A stretch of DNA of 64,000 nt, from positions 3,705,001-3,769,000 of the forward strand of contig CALZFC010000005.1 of assembly GCA_945643635.1 (NCBI GenBank). Direction: 5' to 3'. Positions 12,524 to 25,913 of this stretch are shown here, one piece after another. The position numbers and the translations under genes were made by a program. Every line of letters starts with the position of its first letter. The first letter of the stretch is position 1. The notes beneath the pieces were generated by a model, which saw only the letters and a list, made by a program, of their open reading frames with translations, did not search any database and was not told the origin of the DNA. Source of the stretch: Allodiplogaster sudhausi (Eukaryota > Nematoda > Chromadorea > Rhabditida > Diplogasteridae).

Positions 12524-13774
12524 AAAATATGTTAGTTATTAACGTTTAATTGTTTGCGGGTGATCTTTTCCTCGCTGTTGATTTGTGATGCTGTTTAGCA
12601 AATCAAGAATTTCACGGGATTAATACGAAGCATTTAAAATTATATTTTCAAAGCATTTTAAATGTTCTCTAAAAAGCATATTGCGATCCGTGTCACTGTC
12701 TAGGCATTATTTAAGCAATTCTTATAAGGCAGACGGGATGAACCCATTGCAATTTATGTAACTGGTGAGCATTTTATCACTGCTTTATACCATCGAATTA
12801 TCATAATCAGAATTCCTGCCTGAGCTACGGGAGCTTCTCTATCATACTTATTTGCATACTCTCACGTTGTATATCGCTGTTCTTAAAAGAAAATGGTTGT
12901 AAAAGATTTTCACTGCATTAGCAAAAAGATAAAGGTTTCCTGCCTGCATGTTGTTTGAATGGGATTGGAACTCCTTGTTGATATCTGCCAAGAATGGCTT
13001 GAGAAATACGCACTCGCTCTACATTAAAAGTCATTTGGAGGTAAGCTTGCATAGTAAGAGAGATGAGATAAAGCGACGACAAAGGAGCGCGCGAGATTGA
13101 GAGAGGAGAAAGGCAGGACAAGAGAGAGGAGGAGGGGACAAGAGAGGGAGAGAGAGAGAGGAAGAGGGGCAAGAGAGAAAGAGAGGACAGGAGAGAGAGA
13201 GCGCACAAAAGGGAGAGGAAGAGAGAGGGAGAGCAGGAGAGGGCAAGAAAGAGAGAGGAGAGAGAGAAGAGCGATGAGTGTCCTTACTATTGTTAGCAGA
13301 GCACAGCATCGACATGTGCAACTTGCCGCTCTGAAGAAAGTTTGCTGTGTGTCTATTCCTCTCATCTCTATCACTACTCTCTCGCTTCTTGTAGCCTCTA
13401 GTTTGTGTCTGTCTGGCTGCAGCTGTAGTCATAGTTTCTACACTTGCTGTGTAGTATTTTCTTTCTGTGCAACTCGGACCCCGCCTCCCGTCGTGTTCCT
13501 CTTGCTTGAGTTACGACACCGGCCGTTCACAGCGAACCTTCCTTCATCCTTTCTTCTTTTTCCCTTGGCCTTTGATGTCTCTGCTTGCTGCTCACTGTGA
13601 AAAGACATTTCTATTCTAGACGTTTCATTTTTTTTTAAATCTTGGTGGCAGAGTCCACACTGGAATCAGCGGAAGCCTCGAGAAGAGTCTCGCTTGTTCA
13701 TTCAATCTCTCTCTTATCACAGTCCTTATCGCACTATCTTTCTTCTCTTTCTGTTTTCTCGCTCCCACAATCTC

Positions 13775-13821
<47 letters not shown>

Positions 13822-13961
13822 CTCTCTCTCCCCCACCACCATCTTTCCCTTCTGCGCCCCCTTATTCCCACGTTGGCCATAAATCGGAGCATATTTGTCT
13901 ATTCGTTGTCTTTTGTGTCTATCTCCCTACAGCAGAGACCGCGTATCCCTCGTCGGCCGAG
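12524..13961. other. Intergenic region with purine-rich repeat, upstream of GST
   Basis: No supported exon. The first 500 bp are A/T-rich (3' side of the fucosyltransferase). 13090-13275 is an almost pure GA-rich tract with scattered interruptions. 13776-13830 is (CT)n. A pyrimidine-rich stretch ending CTACAG at 13932 lies 30 bases before the GST start and would suit a trans-splice (spliced leader) acceptor; this is inference. Confidence 0.55.
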
Positions 13962-14219
13962 ATGACTTACAAGCTTTACTACTTCGCTATTCGAGGTGAT
14001 TCTTTACTACCGTTTTAAAGTATACTATGCTTCTTTTATTATACAAGGCGTGAAAGTTGAAAGCGTACCGTTGGAAGTTCACCAAGGTTGACTGCTCAGG
14101 CTTGGCCGAGCCAATTCGATACATCTTCCATGACAAGGCAGTCGCCTTCGAGGACATCCAATTTAAGAAGGATGAAGAGTGGTTCGGCAAGTACAAACCG
14201 CAGATGGTTTGTTAATTAG

Positions 14220-14259
<40 letters not shown>

Positions 14260-15177
14260 CTCTTCCCTCTTTCTCTCTCTCCCTCTCTTTCATCTTTCTC
14301 GTCTTTTGCTCTAGTTCGTAGTTTCTTTCCCATTGTTATTTCTTTTCATATTCTCTGTTGTTGAGGCGTTCGGCCAAGTGCCTTGTCTGAAGGACGGCGA
14401 CTTTGAAATCCCGCAGTCCGCTGCAATCCTTCGCCATGTTGCTCGCAAGCTTGGTAAATGATTCTTTTTCCCCAATCTTATGCTGCCTTTTATATATATA
14501 TACTTTTCTCTCTCTCTAACTCTCGTTCTTTCACTCTGATCCCCTCTCCCTCTACTCTTTCCCTGCCAATCTCATCCCTCCAGACCTCGATGGGGAGACG
14601 GACGAGCAGAAGACCTTCGCTGACTTCTTCGTGGAGGGAGTCCGTGATCTGCACACGAAATACGTCCGAGTCATCTACCAAGCATACGTTGGTTCTTTTC
14701 TCTTTACTTGCTGTTCTTATCCCGTGTTCTTTAGGAGACAGAGAAGGATCAGCTGATCAACGAGACTTTCCCGGTTGAGTTGGCCAAACTCGAGAAGCTG
14801 CTCAAGATTCACGACAATGGCGAGAAGTTCGTCCTCGGCGACCGGGTTTGTGACATTTCATATGTTTACATCGGAGTTTTTTTTATTAATTTGTAACCGA
14901 AGGAACATCTACTATTTTTCTTGAAGAAGGCTTGGTGAAAGTACTTTTTGAGTTGTCGTACGCGGACTACGTTTTGTATGAAGAACTGGACATCGCCCTG
15001 ATTCTCTCTCCCTCCATCCTCGATGCTTTCCCCGTTCTCAAGGCATTCCACCATCGATTCGGAGAGCGTCCCGCCATCAAGGTCACATTTCACTTTTTTG
15101 CCCCCTTTATTTATTGTTGCTTTTAGGCCTACACATCGAAGCGCAATCTTCCGGTCAACAACAACGGCAAGCAGTGA
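13962..15177 (+). CDS. gst: Sigma-class glutathione S-transferase (7 exons)
   Basis: Cytosolic glutathione-conjugating enzyme for detoxification. Exons 13962-13995, 14100-14206, 14366-14453, 14584-14687, 14735-14845, 14953-15081 and 15127-15177 join in phase to give 207 residues, the usual nematode GST length. The N-terminal thioredoxin fold begins YKLYYFAIRGLAEPIRY with the expected catalytic Tyr at residue 7. The glutathione-binding segment reads FGQVPCLKDGDFEIPQSAAI, including the conserved Pro and the Gln-Ser pair. The helical C-terminal domain has an aromatic/acidic YADYVLYEEL segment in place of the usual (T/S)xAD motif. Intron 2 (14207-14365) holds a (CT)n tract. Nematodes carry many GST paralogues, so no numbered symbol is assigned. 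Confidence 0.94.
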
Positions 15178-15943
15178 AATGCTATTATGAAAGCAACCAC
15201 TTGTGATATTTACAGTCTTTGTGATGCATGCACATCCCAGCTATGGACAAGCAATACATGCTTATGAACCGATTTCTTTATTATCTGCATTAGCATTGTT
15301 GTATTATTTATATTTGCGTATAAATAGTAACATATCAACAGTCGGAAAGCTGTTCTCAATAAGAGATAACAACCAAGGCATGGGAACTTTATCACTATTC
15401 CATTGTAATTTATAGTTTTATTCGACTTTCTCAAATTATATTCTATTTATGTATTTATATCTATGTACATCGATTATGCAGTAAGCATCGTGCGAGGTAA
15501 AGAGAGATTGCACGGGAAGATAGTCCGTTTGGCTAAAAAGTAAAACTAAATAATTATTGAGGATAGGATTATCACCACAAATCGGAGAACGGAAATATTA
15601 AGACAGAATGGAGGCGTAAATGATAATTCGCATGACAAAGGAAGCAGAATTGAATTTCATGAAAGCATCCGCGGCTTTTTCCATGCTTGTCGCGCTACCA
15701 TAACTTTAGAATAATTTTGCCATGTCTACCTTCCCTCCATTGCTCCTTCTCCCTCACCCTCCTCTCTCACTCTCCTTCTCACTCTTTTACTTTCCTCCTC
15801 CATACTTCGTCCATGCCTTCTTGCCCAGCAACCGCGGGGTCAAATCGATTGCTGCCCGTGGCGCTCGTGGCAAAATGCCAAGAACGACGAGTGGACGACA
15901 ACGGAAGAAGCTGTAGACTCGTAGAAGGAAAGACGAACGACAA

Positions 15944-15974
<31 letters not shown>

Positions 15975-17060
15975 CGAAAAGAGTGAGAGAGAAGAGGAAT
16001 GGGTGGTGGGAAAGAAAGTGAGAAGCGTGCGATCCGAAGTGCGACGATGGGCTCGTTCCTTTGCTGCAAATAAGTGCATTTTCTCTTGCTAATTGGGATA
16101 GTAGAATTATAGAAGGTGAGGAGGAAGAAAGGGAGGGAGAGAAGAAAAGAGAAGACGGAGAGAGGAAATAGGAAAGGCCAGAGAAAGAAAGATTAAGATT
16201 ATGCTCGAGAGACGATTAGCGCCGTCAACATCATTTCCGTTATATATTGATGCACACGTTCACGTTTACATAATCCCTTGCACCGTTCTTAATTTTTTTT
16301 GCAAATCGGAATTTCAGCCCTGAACAGACATCTTGTGTTATGTATGCATTCTAAAGATTAACAGTTGCTGCTCACATAATAAGTCTCAAATTCCCTCCAA
16401 ATTGGCAATAATTTATGTTCCGTGTGGGTGGCTCAGAGTTTGGAAGTGAGACCTAGAAGAGAAAGAAGGAGGAATGGTGAGAGATTGGAAGACTGGGAGA
16501 GAAATAAAAGAGAGAGAGAGAGAGGGAGGGAGAGAGTATGAGAGAGGGAAAGAGAGAAAGAGAAGGAGGGAGAACTATGCCCCTGGCAGTGCATGGCTAA
16601 ATAGTCATTGGCATGATTCCACATTTTATGTGTCTCACGTGCCTCCGAGTCGGATGGAATCAAGCGTTTCCAGTCCCTGTCTTAATTTCTTCTCCGTTGG
16701 GCTAAGCCTAGAAATGCCCCTCTTCCATCGTTTCTTCTAACCTTGGCTTTTCATGCTTTATAGGGGAAGAGGAGAGAAAGAACGGATATCCCGTGGATGA
16801 ATCGAAGACTTGGTCTTCTCAGCTCCACTTTCCCCAGAAGTTGTGCCAGCAACAACTAGCATCATCTACTCAGAAGCCAGACGAATCCTGGTAAACACTT
16901 CGTTCTCAAACCACATTTCGCATGGAGGTGCATGCAAAACATCGAGATCTGCTCCAGACAATTACTTTCTGTTCTTCTTGCTGTTTGCTTAGACCAATCT
17001 GGAATGTTGTTTTTTCCTCTTCATTAAATGAGATGAATAAGGAAGAGCGAGAGATGGAGA
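15178..17060. other. Intergenic region between GST and neprilysin-like gene
   Basis: No supported gene. It holds an A/T-rich 3' flank (15200-15480), a (GA)n run at about 15949-15974, a purine-rich tract at 16100-16200 and GA-rich repeats at 16441-16570. Open frames through these repeats are not biased like coding sequence. Confidence 0.5.
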
Positions 17061-18394
17061 ATGGTGTCCGTTAAGGAGTCCGCTGCAGTGCCCGTGAGTG
17101 AATGCGACAGTCGCCCTCCTCCAATGCCATCCTTCACTGCTCCCGACTACATCCATCTCAGGTAGAGACTGGTCTGGCAGTGTTCATCCGAGTGTTCTTC
17201 TGTTCAGAATGGCAACTCCGTCCATGCCAGAAGAGAGTCAGATGCAACTCATCAACATGAATGATAGCGGCAGCACAACCAGGTCTTCTTTTTACCCTTC
17301 CATTTTAAATTATTTCGTTTTAATAATATAAACTAAGAGAATCTATAGTGGCTCCCCGTGCCTCGATCGTGGTGAAGTGTCTTCGAATGGAGCAGCAGAC
17401 GTCCCCGGAGAAGTCCTTGCCACGGCCGCCCCCGCTGTCGCCACAATGCCTCGCATCAGCTACCGCTCTGGAAAGGTACCACGCAGCCGTTTTTTAGTAA
17501 TGCTTTATAGCCAACATGTACTAGTGAGTGTAGAGAGGAAGTACATATGTTTTTGTTTCTTAGAAGGAAGAACCATTTGTTCAAGAAACAAGCAGTATAT
17601 ATAAACGCCTCGTTGCAAACGCTGAAGCAGTCTTCACCCGTTATAGAAAATATTATTTGAACCAACTTTTCACAGATCAGGTACTAAATAATTAATTTTT
17701 GTCTTTGAAAATCTCATTGTGCTCATTTTCACAGTCTCTGTCCTTGATTATAATTGTTGTCTTTCATTTGTTTGCCATCCGCTGGCTGAATCAACCCTTT
17801 TCCTCGCTCTCTTCCCTATCACTATTTAACTTTCCTGCACCGTCCATCCAAGAAAGAAGTCTTGCGCCCCTGTCTGAGTTTCGTCCGCTTTTGGGTCTCC
17901 AGTCTCTTTTGTAGTGAATAGACGATTTAATAAAGTATAAAATTTTCGCTCCATATCCTTCGCACTGTTCTCCGCTCTCAGTCTTTTACGCACATCTACA
18001 TACAGCTGCATATCCGTAGATATGCAGCTGTATGTCCATTCCTATTATTGTGTCCGTCCCCTGACAATGAGAGGAACTCATCATCAATCAGCATTCAATA
18101 TGCATTTTTCATATGTTCAGGGTCTTTGTCACTTTCTCACTCTCATTCAGTGTGTTCCCTTAAAAACGGTCGTGAGAGAGGAGAGAAGGGAGAGATTAAA
18201 ATGAGAAGATTAACAGAGAGACAAAGACAACGAGAGTATGGTATTGTCAGAGTGGAAGTGTGATGGGGAATAAACGGGCACTTCAACATTTGACAGGATC
18301 CGTTATCCATTCTGCAGACTCTTCTGCTCTCACTTTCCAAGTTATTTTATCTAGACCGATAGAGAGAAAGACAGAAAGCGGGAGAGCAAGAGAG

Positions 18395-18437
<43 letters not shown>

Positions 18438-20939
18438 GAAGCAAGATAGTTTTACCTCATTTCATTGAGTTTACTGGAAGATATCCCTTAACTTCTTTTT
18501 CTTCTGTCGGATTCAGCCCGCGCACTTGAAATGTTTGAGTTCTTTCGTGATCCATTCCAAGTAAATCTCCCTCTCATTGCCAGATTCCTTCCTCTTTCCC
18601 TCTTCAAGTCTTTTCCTGGCAATGTCAACTTCAGAAGAGACGAACGAGGTACGAACATAAAAAGATAATCATGATATCGAGATGCTCTTTGACAGAAGAA
18701 TCTACTCCTCGTCTTCTCTCTCCGCTATCATATCTTTACCAAAAAGTTTCCTCTTTTGCCTTTTCCACTTTGTTCAAAGTCTCATTCACTTTCCTCATGC
18801 ACCCTCCAGAGTCGAGAGAAGAGGATCTCACATCGCCGCAGCCCATTGCAAATTCTAGAACTATAGGTATACAAATCCTAATAAGAAGGCAAGAGTCTCG
18901 AGGGAGAATGAAATGGCTCTAATTGTTAAGAATCTCTGCAGCTGTTCCTTGCAGTGTTGAAAAGCACTCCTCCAGGGCTCTTATCTGTGGTGGCGAGGGC
19001 GGACGACGCTGGAGAAGTTGCTGCTGGTCGCCCTGCTTCTCCTCGTCTGCGTCTCTGTTGCCCTCGTTGTTCTGGTCGCCCGATTCGCTGCAGGTTCCAA
19101 GCCCTCAGCACTTATTTCATTCACTTTTCCTTTTGATACTTTGTAGTCGGAACAAAGGCTGGTGCACAAAAATATGATATGATCTCTTATTTGCTTGGCT
19201 TGGCACCGTTAATCTGTAGCCAGACACAGTCTACATATTTACATGCACTCAGTCTTTCTATACATACCGACGCACTATTTATTACTTTACTACTTGTTGT
19301 ACTGACTTATGCTCCAGTGAACAATAACACTTTTCTTTATGCCTTCTTTTTCGTTGCTTCTCTTTGAATCTTGCAAAGAATAATGTTATTCTCAACAGCA
19401 ATCGACGTAAACAAAGTTGATAGATTGAGGGACAAAAATGTGAGTGACACAGAGATATGTAGTTAGTGAGAGAGCGAGAGAGATTGAAAAAGAGAGGAAG
19501 GAAGAGAGAGAGAGAGAGAGAGAGCAAGAGAGAGAGAGAGAGAGAGTGAGTGACGAGGAGAAGATGAAGCGAGCAAGCCTTTGTATAATCCACCCATAAC
19601 GGAAGAGTATTATTCTGAGTGGAATGATCTGAACGTATGACTGTGTCCGCGTCGGTTGTTGTGACTTAACAGATGTCGTAAATGAATTAAAAAGGGTCCT
19701 TATAAATGTTAAAAGGATCGGAAGAAATGATAGTTTTAGATGCTCGAAATGCCGAAGAAAAGTTGGCGTTGGCAATTGGGGATGTCTTTTCCACGCGTCC
19801 CTCCGATTCAATTCCTCCTTCGCCTGTCACGACAACTGAAAAGGTTTTGCTCTATCGTACATACATCCGAATTTGAGAAATTTCTAAACGATTTCTATGT
19901 ACATACGCAAAATAAAAGTAGTGATGATCAGATGGAGTCTCCTTCCCCCGCAGAGCCAGAGATCTGCACTTCCCGTGGTTGCGTGCAAGCTGCGCACTAC
20001 TTTGTCAGTCTCTTTGTCTCTTTCTGTCTTGTCTGACCAAGAGAGGAAAAATGATGATTTGCGTTTTATATATGTAGCCTTCCATGTGAATTCACAATTT
20101 CCTGTCTATCTCTTTTATTCTACTTGTTTTTTGCTAATATTTACTTCCATGTGCCACTTCGGTGCCGTAAATAAAGTATAAGTAATAGTATATTCAGATG
20201 TCGGCAGTGAACTTCTTCGCTGATCCCTGCGACAATTTCTTTGAGTACGCGTGCGGGAAGTGGAACTACGAGCATCCCATCCCGGACGACCAGCCGGTTC
20301 ACGGAACCTTCTCTTATGTTCGAGATCTTGTCCGACAACAGCTGCGAGGTACATACTCGCTATTATGCACATTTTAAGCAACTTTAATATTTCGACTGCT
20401 TTTTATGTATTTTCATACATTGCGGACTTTGATTTTGTTTTTGATGAGAATACAATAATAATTTGAAAAGTCAGATATGGATATACATACATACTTGCTT
20501 ACTGATTGTTATTATCTTATTTTTTGCATTTAAGTGTCCCTGGAGTCGGATTCTTCTCCGTCGTCCGCGAGATCCGTGGAGATGGCCAAACTGACATACC
20601 GAATCTGCATGAACACAACGGAGCTGGAAGCACTAAGAAGCCGGCATGAAAACTCACTCAATTCATAACCAACCACTCAGGGAACAACTCAACCCACTTT
20701 GCAGACCCCTTCTGGAGGTGCTCGTAGAGTTGGGTGGCTGGCCAGTAATGGAAGGAGAGAGGTGGAAGGGACTCCAGGGAGACAACCACCTCACTTCTCT
20801 CATGGCTATCACTCGCAGAGACTACGCCTCTGACACTTTCTTCTCCGTTGATGTCATGCCTGACTCCAAGAATACCACCAAGAATGCCCTAGTGGTAAGA
20901 AACTCTTCGTCTTCTTTCTCTCCCTCGCGCTGCCTCTCT

Positions 20940-20983
<44 letters not shown>

Positions 20984-23900
20984 AATATCTCTCTCTCCGT
21001 CTCCTATCTCATTCCATATCCTTCTCAGTGTAGATAATAAGAACGGGATGCGATTGTTTGGATGTCTCGGTTGTAGATCGACCAAGGAACCCTTGCCCTT
21101 GGCCGTGGTTCTCGTGACTACTACCTCAACGAGACTCTATTCAGTGCACACATGAATGCCTACGCAAAATACATATTCCATGTCGGTAGTCAAGATTCCA
21201 CTGTTGTAGTGTTGAGTGTGCTGAGCATTCTGCAGGTGATCTCGCTTGTTCTGAATGACGCGGGGGTGGAATTGGCTGCTGCAGTCAACCAGACCGTGGC
21301 CAACATTGTCAAGATTGAAACTGAACTAGCTAAGGTACTTAATCCATCTAGAGGAGTACATTTAATAAGAATCCATTTTTTTGCTACTTTTTGCTAAAAT
21401 AGCGACTTGCATGCGAATAATTCAGTTCACCACTCCTGAAGACGATCGGCGCAACTCAACTCGGCAGTACAACAAAATGCAGATTAAGGATCTGTACGAT
21501 CTACTTCCACAGGTTTCTTCATGCCTTCACTTGATAGACTGCATGCATATCATCTGTTTCTTGTGATTGAAGATAGACTGGCTACCGTACATGCATGTCA
21601 TTACACCGGAAAGCGTCCACGATCTCATTGGCAATGACTCTCAAATTATCGTCGCTGAAATCGAGTATCTTCGAAAGGTCAGTTTGACCTCTTCCCTGTT
21701 CAACAAAAACAATTTATTTACAATCGTGCAGAAGTACAGAATTGCCGAGAAGAAAATGAAGAGCATTTAAGCTTTCGGAGTTGATGAGAAAGACCTCTGA
21801 CCGCGTCCTGGCTGACTATGTCATCTGGCGGGTTGTCTACCCCGCAACGAAACTTCTCGATGACCGATTCGAAGACGCGCGCCATGTTTGAATCTCTTCA
21901 TTCCAGACTGGCGAATGAACAGAATAATGATTCAGGAATGGAGTCGAGTAATGACTGGGCAACAGATGAGATCTCCGAGGTGGAAGGAGTGTGCTCAGGT
22001 AGCAGTAAATGGAAGAATTCAATGATTAGGACGCTCTGATTAGGTGCCAAACAACCTGTTTCCATTGGCGGCTGGGGCGATCTACGTTCATGAGCATTTC
22101 AATGCAGAGGATAAGGAGGAAGCAGTGGTAGGAAATTTATATTATTCATCTTTCATTTATTTTTTCGCATTGCTTATTAGACGATGATTTGTTAAACTCG
22201 TAGTAGTTTACTAAGTTTCGTTTTATTTCTCAATAAATTTCAGAAAATGATCAGTAATATTCGCGGAGCCTTCACAGAAATGGTGCGCGAGAATGAGTGG
22301 ATGGATGACGTCACTAAGGACATCGCCATCGAAAAGGCGAGTCCTCTCTTATTCTCGCTTCATTCTAGTTCTTTCCTCTTTAAGGCCAACAATATGATTG
22401 AATTGATCGGTTATCCCGATCTCATCACCGACCCTGCTTTGTTGGACGAGAAATATGACAACGTAAGTTCGCTGTTATTCGCATTGCGCGTGCCTAATTG
22501 ATCCAAGATAAGAATGCAATGATTCTTTGTAAAATACACAATACACGTGATTGCATCTTTATTTTCAGTTGTCCATCACACCATCGGACAGCTACTTTGG
22601 CTATATGAGGAAGTATATGCTTTGGCTCTCCGCGAAGGTTCAGCTTTGTGTATTACGAGCAATGTTTTTTCCTTGGTGCAAAGATGTACAATTTTTACTG
22701 TTATCCAAATGCCCAATGTTTAGGAGTTCAACAAACTTCGGAAGCCCTTTGACAAGATGGAGTTTGACACTTCGCCAGCCGTTGTCAACGCGTTTTATTC
22801 ACCCGAAAAGAATGCAATTAGTTAGTCATTCGTTGGTCGTTTACATGGAATATATCACTTTATCGGCGATTGATATCTTATTTCTAACTTTAAGTGTTTC
22901 CGGCGGGAATTCTTCAGCCGCCCTTCTTCTCGGGGAGCTTCCCAAAGGCAGTGAACTACGGAGCCATTGGAGCAGTCATCGGACACGAGATTACTCATGG
23001 CTTCGACGATCAAGGTCAGCTTTGGGAAATCTTGGTTGACGGAAACTCTCGCTCCCTTTCAGTCTCTCTCTCTCTCTCTCTATCGCTTTCTCTCTCTCTT
23101 TCTCCTCACTCTCTCGCTATCGCTTCCTCTCTCTCCCTTCTCTTCTCTCTCTCTCTCTCTCTCTCTCTCGCCTTCTCTCTCTCTCTCTCTGCAGGCAGTC
23201 AATACGACAAGAACGGTAACCTCGTGAACTGGTGGAATGAGAAGTCATTGGATGCCTTTGCCTCTCGGAAGGAGTGTATCGTGAGCCAATACAGCCACTA
23301 CGCCGTGCCAGACACGAACCTCACTGTCAGCTTCTCCTCTCCATCTCTCACTAGTTTCCTACAAGAGTTAATTGAAAATTACAAATATAATCAACAAACT
23401 TTTTACAATTACCTTTTTATTTCAACTTTTATGTATGTAAATGCCTATGTACATACATATATGTATGTATGTATGGAAAAGTTTAGGTCTCCGCCCTTTC
23501 CTATCTCTCTCTCTCTCTCTCTCTCACTCTCTCTCTCTCTCTCTCTCACTCTCTGTTAAGTACAATCCCTCTCTTTCTCACTTTCCTCTCTGTCTCTTTT
23601 GTCATAAAAGTGAGCATGGATTTTTTAAAGATGAACGGCCGTCTTACACTAGGCGAGAATATCGCCGACAATGGAGGAGTCAAGGAAGCTTATCGGGTGA
23701 GTCGGGCAAGGAGGTAGAGAAAGAGAGGGGAGAAGGAAGAGAGAATTAGAGGGAGAGAACGAAGAGAGAGAATGAGAGGGAGAGAGAATGGGGAGAGGGA
23801 AAGTAAGGAGATACAAAGGAGAGAGAGAGAGTGGTAAGCATAAATGGAGGGAGATGGAATAGTTGGCATAATTGGAGAGAACGGAAGAGAGAAAGAAGAT

Positions 23901-24139
23901 AGATGAAACCCTTACAGGCCTACCGAGCGAGTGTGGAGAAGCAAGGAAAAGAAGAGCCTCGACTGCCTGGCCTCCCCGAGCTGTCCAACGATCAAATCTT
24001 CTTCCTCAGCTATGCTAATGTTCGCATTTACTATGGTTATTCACTCTTCATCTCTGTCATGATTTACAGTTCTGGTGCGGACACAAAACGAAAGCTGCAG
24101 CAACTCAGCAAGTTCTCACTGATGAACACGCTCCTGAGG

Positions 24140-24179
<40 letters not shown>

Positions 24180-24469
24180 AAGAGAGAGAGGAGAATGAGA
24201 CAGAGATAGAGAGAGAAAGAGAGGAGAATGAGACAGAGATAGAGAGAGGGAGAGGAGAGTGAGACAGAGAGAGAGAGATAGAGAGAGAGAGGAGAGTAAG
24301 ACAGAGAGAGAGAGAGACAGAGAGAAAGAAAGAGAGAGAGAGAGAAAGGAGAGAGAGGAGAGAGAGAGAGAGCGTGAAGGATTTCAATAAGTAGGTAATA
24401 AAACCGAGTGTGCATATGGGAGTGAGAAAGAGAGAGCAAGAAGAAAGAGAGAGATGACTACGAAAGGTC

Positions 24470-24506
<37 letters not shown>

Positions 24507-24651
24507 CGAGAAGGAAAACTCAGACTCCTCCTGACCATTGCAGATCTTCCGTGTGATTGGAGTTCTCTCTAACTTTCCCGCTTTCGCTGATGCTTTCCAT
24601 TGCAAAGTGGGCAGCTTACTGAATCCATCTAAGAGATGTTCAGTCTGGTGA
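17061..24651 (+). CDS. nep: Neprilysin-like M13 zinc metallopeptidase, type II membrane protein (about 25 exons)
   Basis: Cell-surface endopeptidase that cuts small peptides such as neuropeptides. The cytoplasmic N-terminus (17061-17475, three exons) is joined over a 1.5-kb intron to a membrane exon from 18977 with [20 protein letters not shown]. The ectodomain then runs in order: [62 protein letters not shown], zinc motif HEITHGFDD (exon from 22895), [21 protein letters not shown], and the terminal CSVW ending at 24651. HExxH, the downstream Glu of ENIAD and the NAFY substrate motif are intact, so it should be active. Two introns (20644-20704 and 22337-22384) need GC donors. A 15-nt microexon at 19147-19161 is optional. 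Total near 800 residues. Introns at 20900, 23050 and 24140 contain CT or GA repeats. Confidence 0.92.
17998..18035. repeat. Perfect 17-bp-stem hairpin in neprilysin intron 3
   Basis: ACATACAGCTGCATATC, loop CGTA, then its exact reverse complement. It lies inside the 1.5-kb intron 17476-18976, away from the splice sites. Confidence 0.8.
18399..18433. repeat. (GA)n microsatellite in neprilysin intron 3
   Basis: About 17 GA units on the plus strand, embedded in a longer purine-rich stretch from 18358. Here the sense strand carries GA, unlike most intronic repeats in the window. Confidence 0.85.
20939..20980. repeat. (CT)n tract in neprilysin intron
   Basis: CT dinucleotide run on the sense strand between the donor at 20894 and the acceptor before 21077. 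Confidence 0.85.
23063..23560. repeat. (CT)n tracts in two neprilysin introns
   Basis: Sense-strand CT runs at about 23063-23190, up to the acceptor before the exon at 23195, and again at about 23504-23554 in the next intron. A short TATG/TACA microsatellite lies at 23446-23475. Confidence 0.85.
24142..24510. repeat. (GA)n compound repeat in last neprilysin intron
   Basis: Starts directly after the donor (GAG then gtacagagag) at 24140 and fills most of the intron before the terminal exon at about 24544. The sense strand is GA-rich, the opposite of the usual orientation here. Confidence 0.85.
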
Positions 24652-25913
24652 AACAATGGATCAGGGAGGAATTCTCATCTTGTTCTCCTTCTCAGCCCTT
24701 TCTACTTCTCATTTTGCGCATTTTGTAGTTGTGATTGTGTACATATTTTTATGTGCGAAGCATGGAATAGTTTGCATCTCAGTGTCAACGTTTTATTTTC
24801 TTCAAACAAAAGTTTAGCTCGTTTTTTTTTACATGGAATAGGCAATGCGAGACAAAAGATTGAAAGGGAAAAGTTGAAGATTGTACGTTCATATCATGAG
24901 AAGCTGCTTTGCTAAGTTACCTTATCGATTGTGTTTGTTCAAGATTTTAAAAGCCCTTGTAAATAATGAAATTATTCTATTTTCCTCTTCTTTTTTGATG
25001 CTTAAAGGAGCCGTTCACTGAATAATTAAGATTTGGAATTGTGAATTTTTTTTCAAAGTTACAAGGCCGCAAAATATTGCTCGGCCAAAATTGTTTTATT
25101 GTAAAAAATAACAATTAGGTGTTAGTCACTCTCCTGTTTCAGAGGATCTCTAAGCAGAAAAGGCTTGGGGTGAAATTGAAAGAATCATTCGATGTTCGAC
25201 TCCATTAAGTGTGTGTTTTTTTTTGTTCATTTTTACTTCTTTGTGTTGACATCAAGATGATCTTTATTATGTGCAAGAACGATATGAGAATAGAACGGGA
25301 GAAGTTTGATGAGAATATAATTTCTTAGCATATACATTTATAGTAGAAAGTGTGCTCTGAATTTCTGGATGCATATGAAAATTCTTTGTGTGTGTATTTT
25401 TTTCCAACTTCTCCTATTGGAATCAATCAAAACGGTGCGATGAGATCAACGGATAGATTTCATACTTCTGACTGATAATCTTCGATGGTGTCCAGCTTCC
25501 AACTTTTGGAGTTCCTTTACATTTCCTTCTTTTCGAGTTTCTGATGAAGATGTTCAATATGTTGTGGAAATTCAACATTCAACATTTATGACGAGTTGAT
25601 AGACTTTCTGTGTTTCATTAACATTGGCGATTTAATAGCTAACATCGTATATACAGACATGAACTGGATGCGATTTCTCAGGAATTCAATGGCATAATTT
25701 AGTCAAGGAGAAAGAACTTCGGATTCGTTGAAAGACTTTCACAGTTTGAGAGACGTGAAGTGAGAACGAGAGAGTGAGAGAAACAGGGAGAATGCAGAAG
25801 AGAGCCTAACAGGCAAACTTTGTAGAAAGTCTGCTCGAGAAAGAGAGGAAGAATGGCAACAACAGGTGGCAGTTCTCGTGGATTGAGCTTCAGAAGAGGC
25901 TTGATCCAGTTAC
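24652..25913. other. Intergenic region between two convergent genes
   Basis: A/T-rich sequence with no supported exon on either strand; it holds the 3' ends of the neprilysin-like gene (plus) and of the secreted proline-rich gene (minus). Confidence 0.5.
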
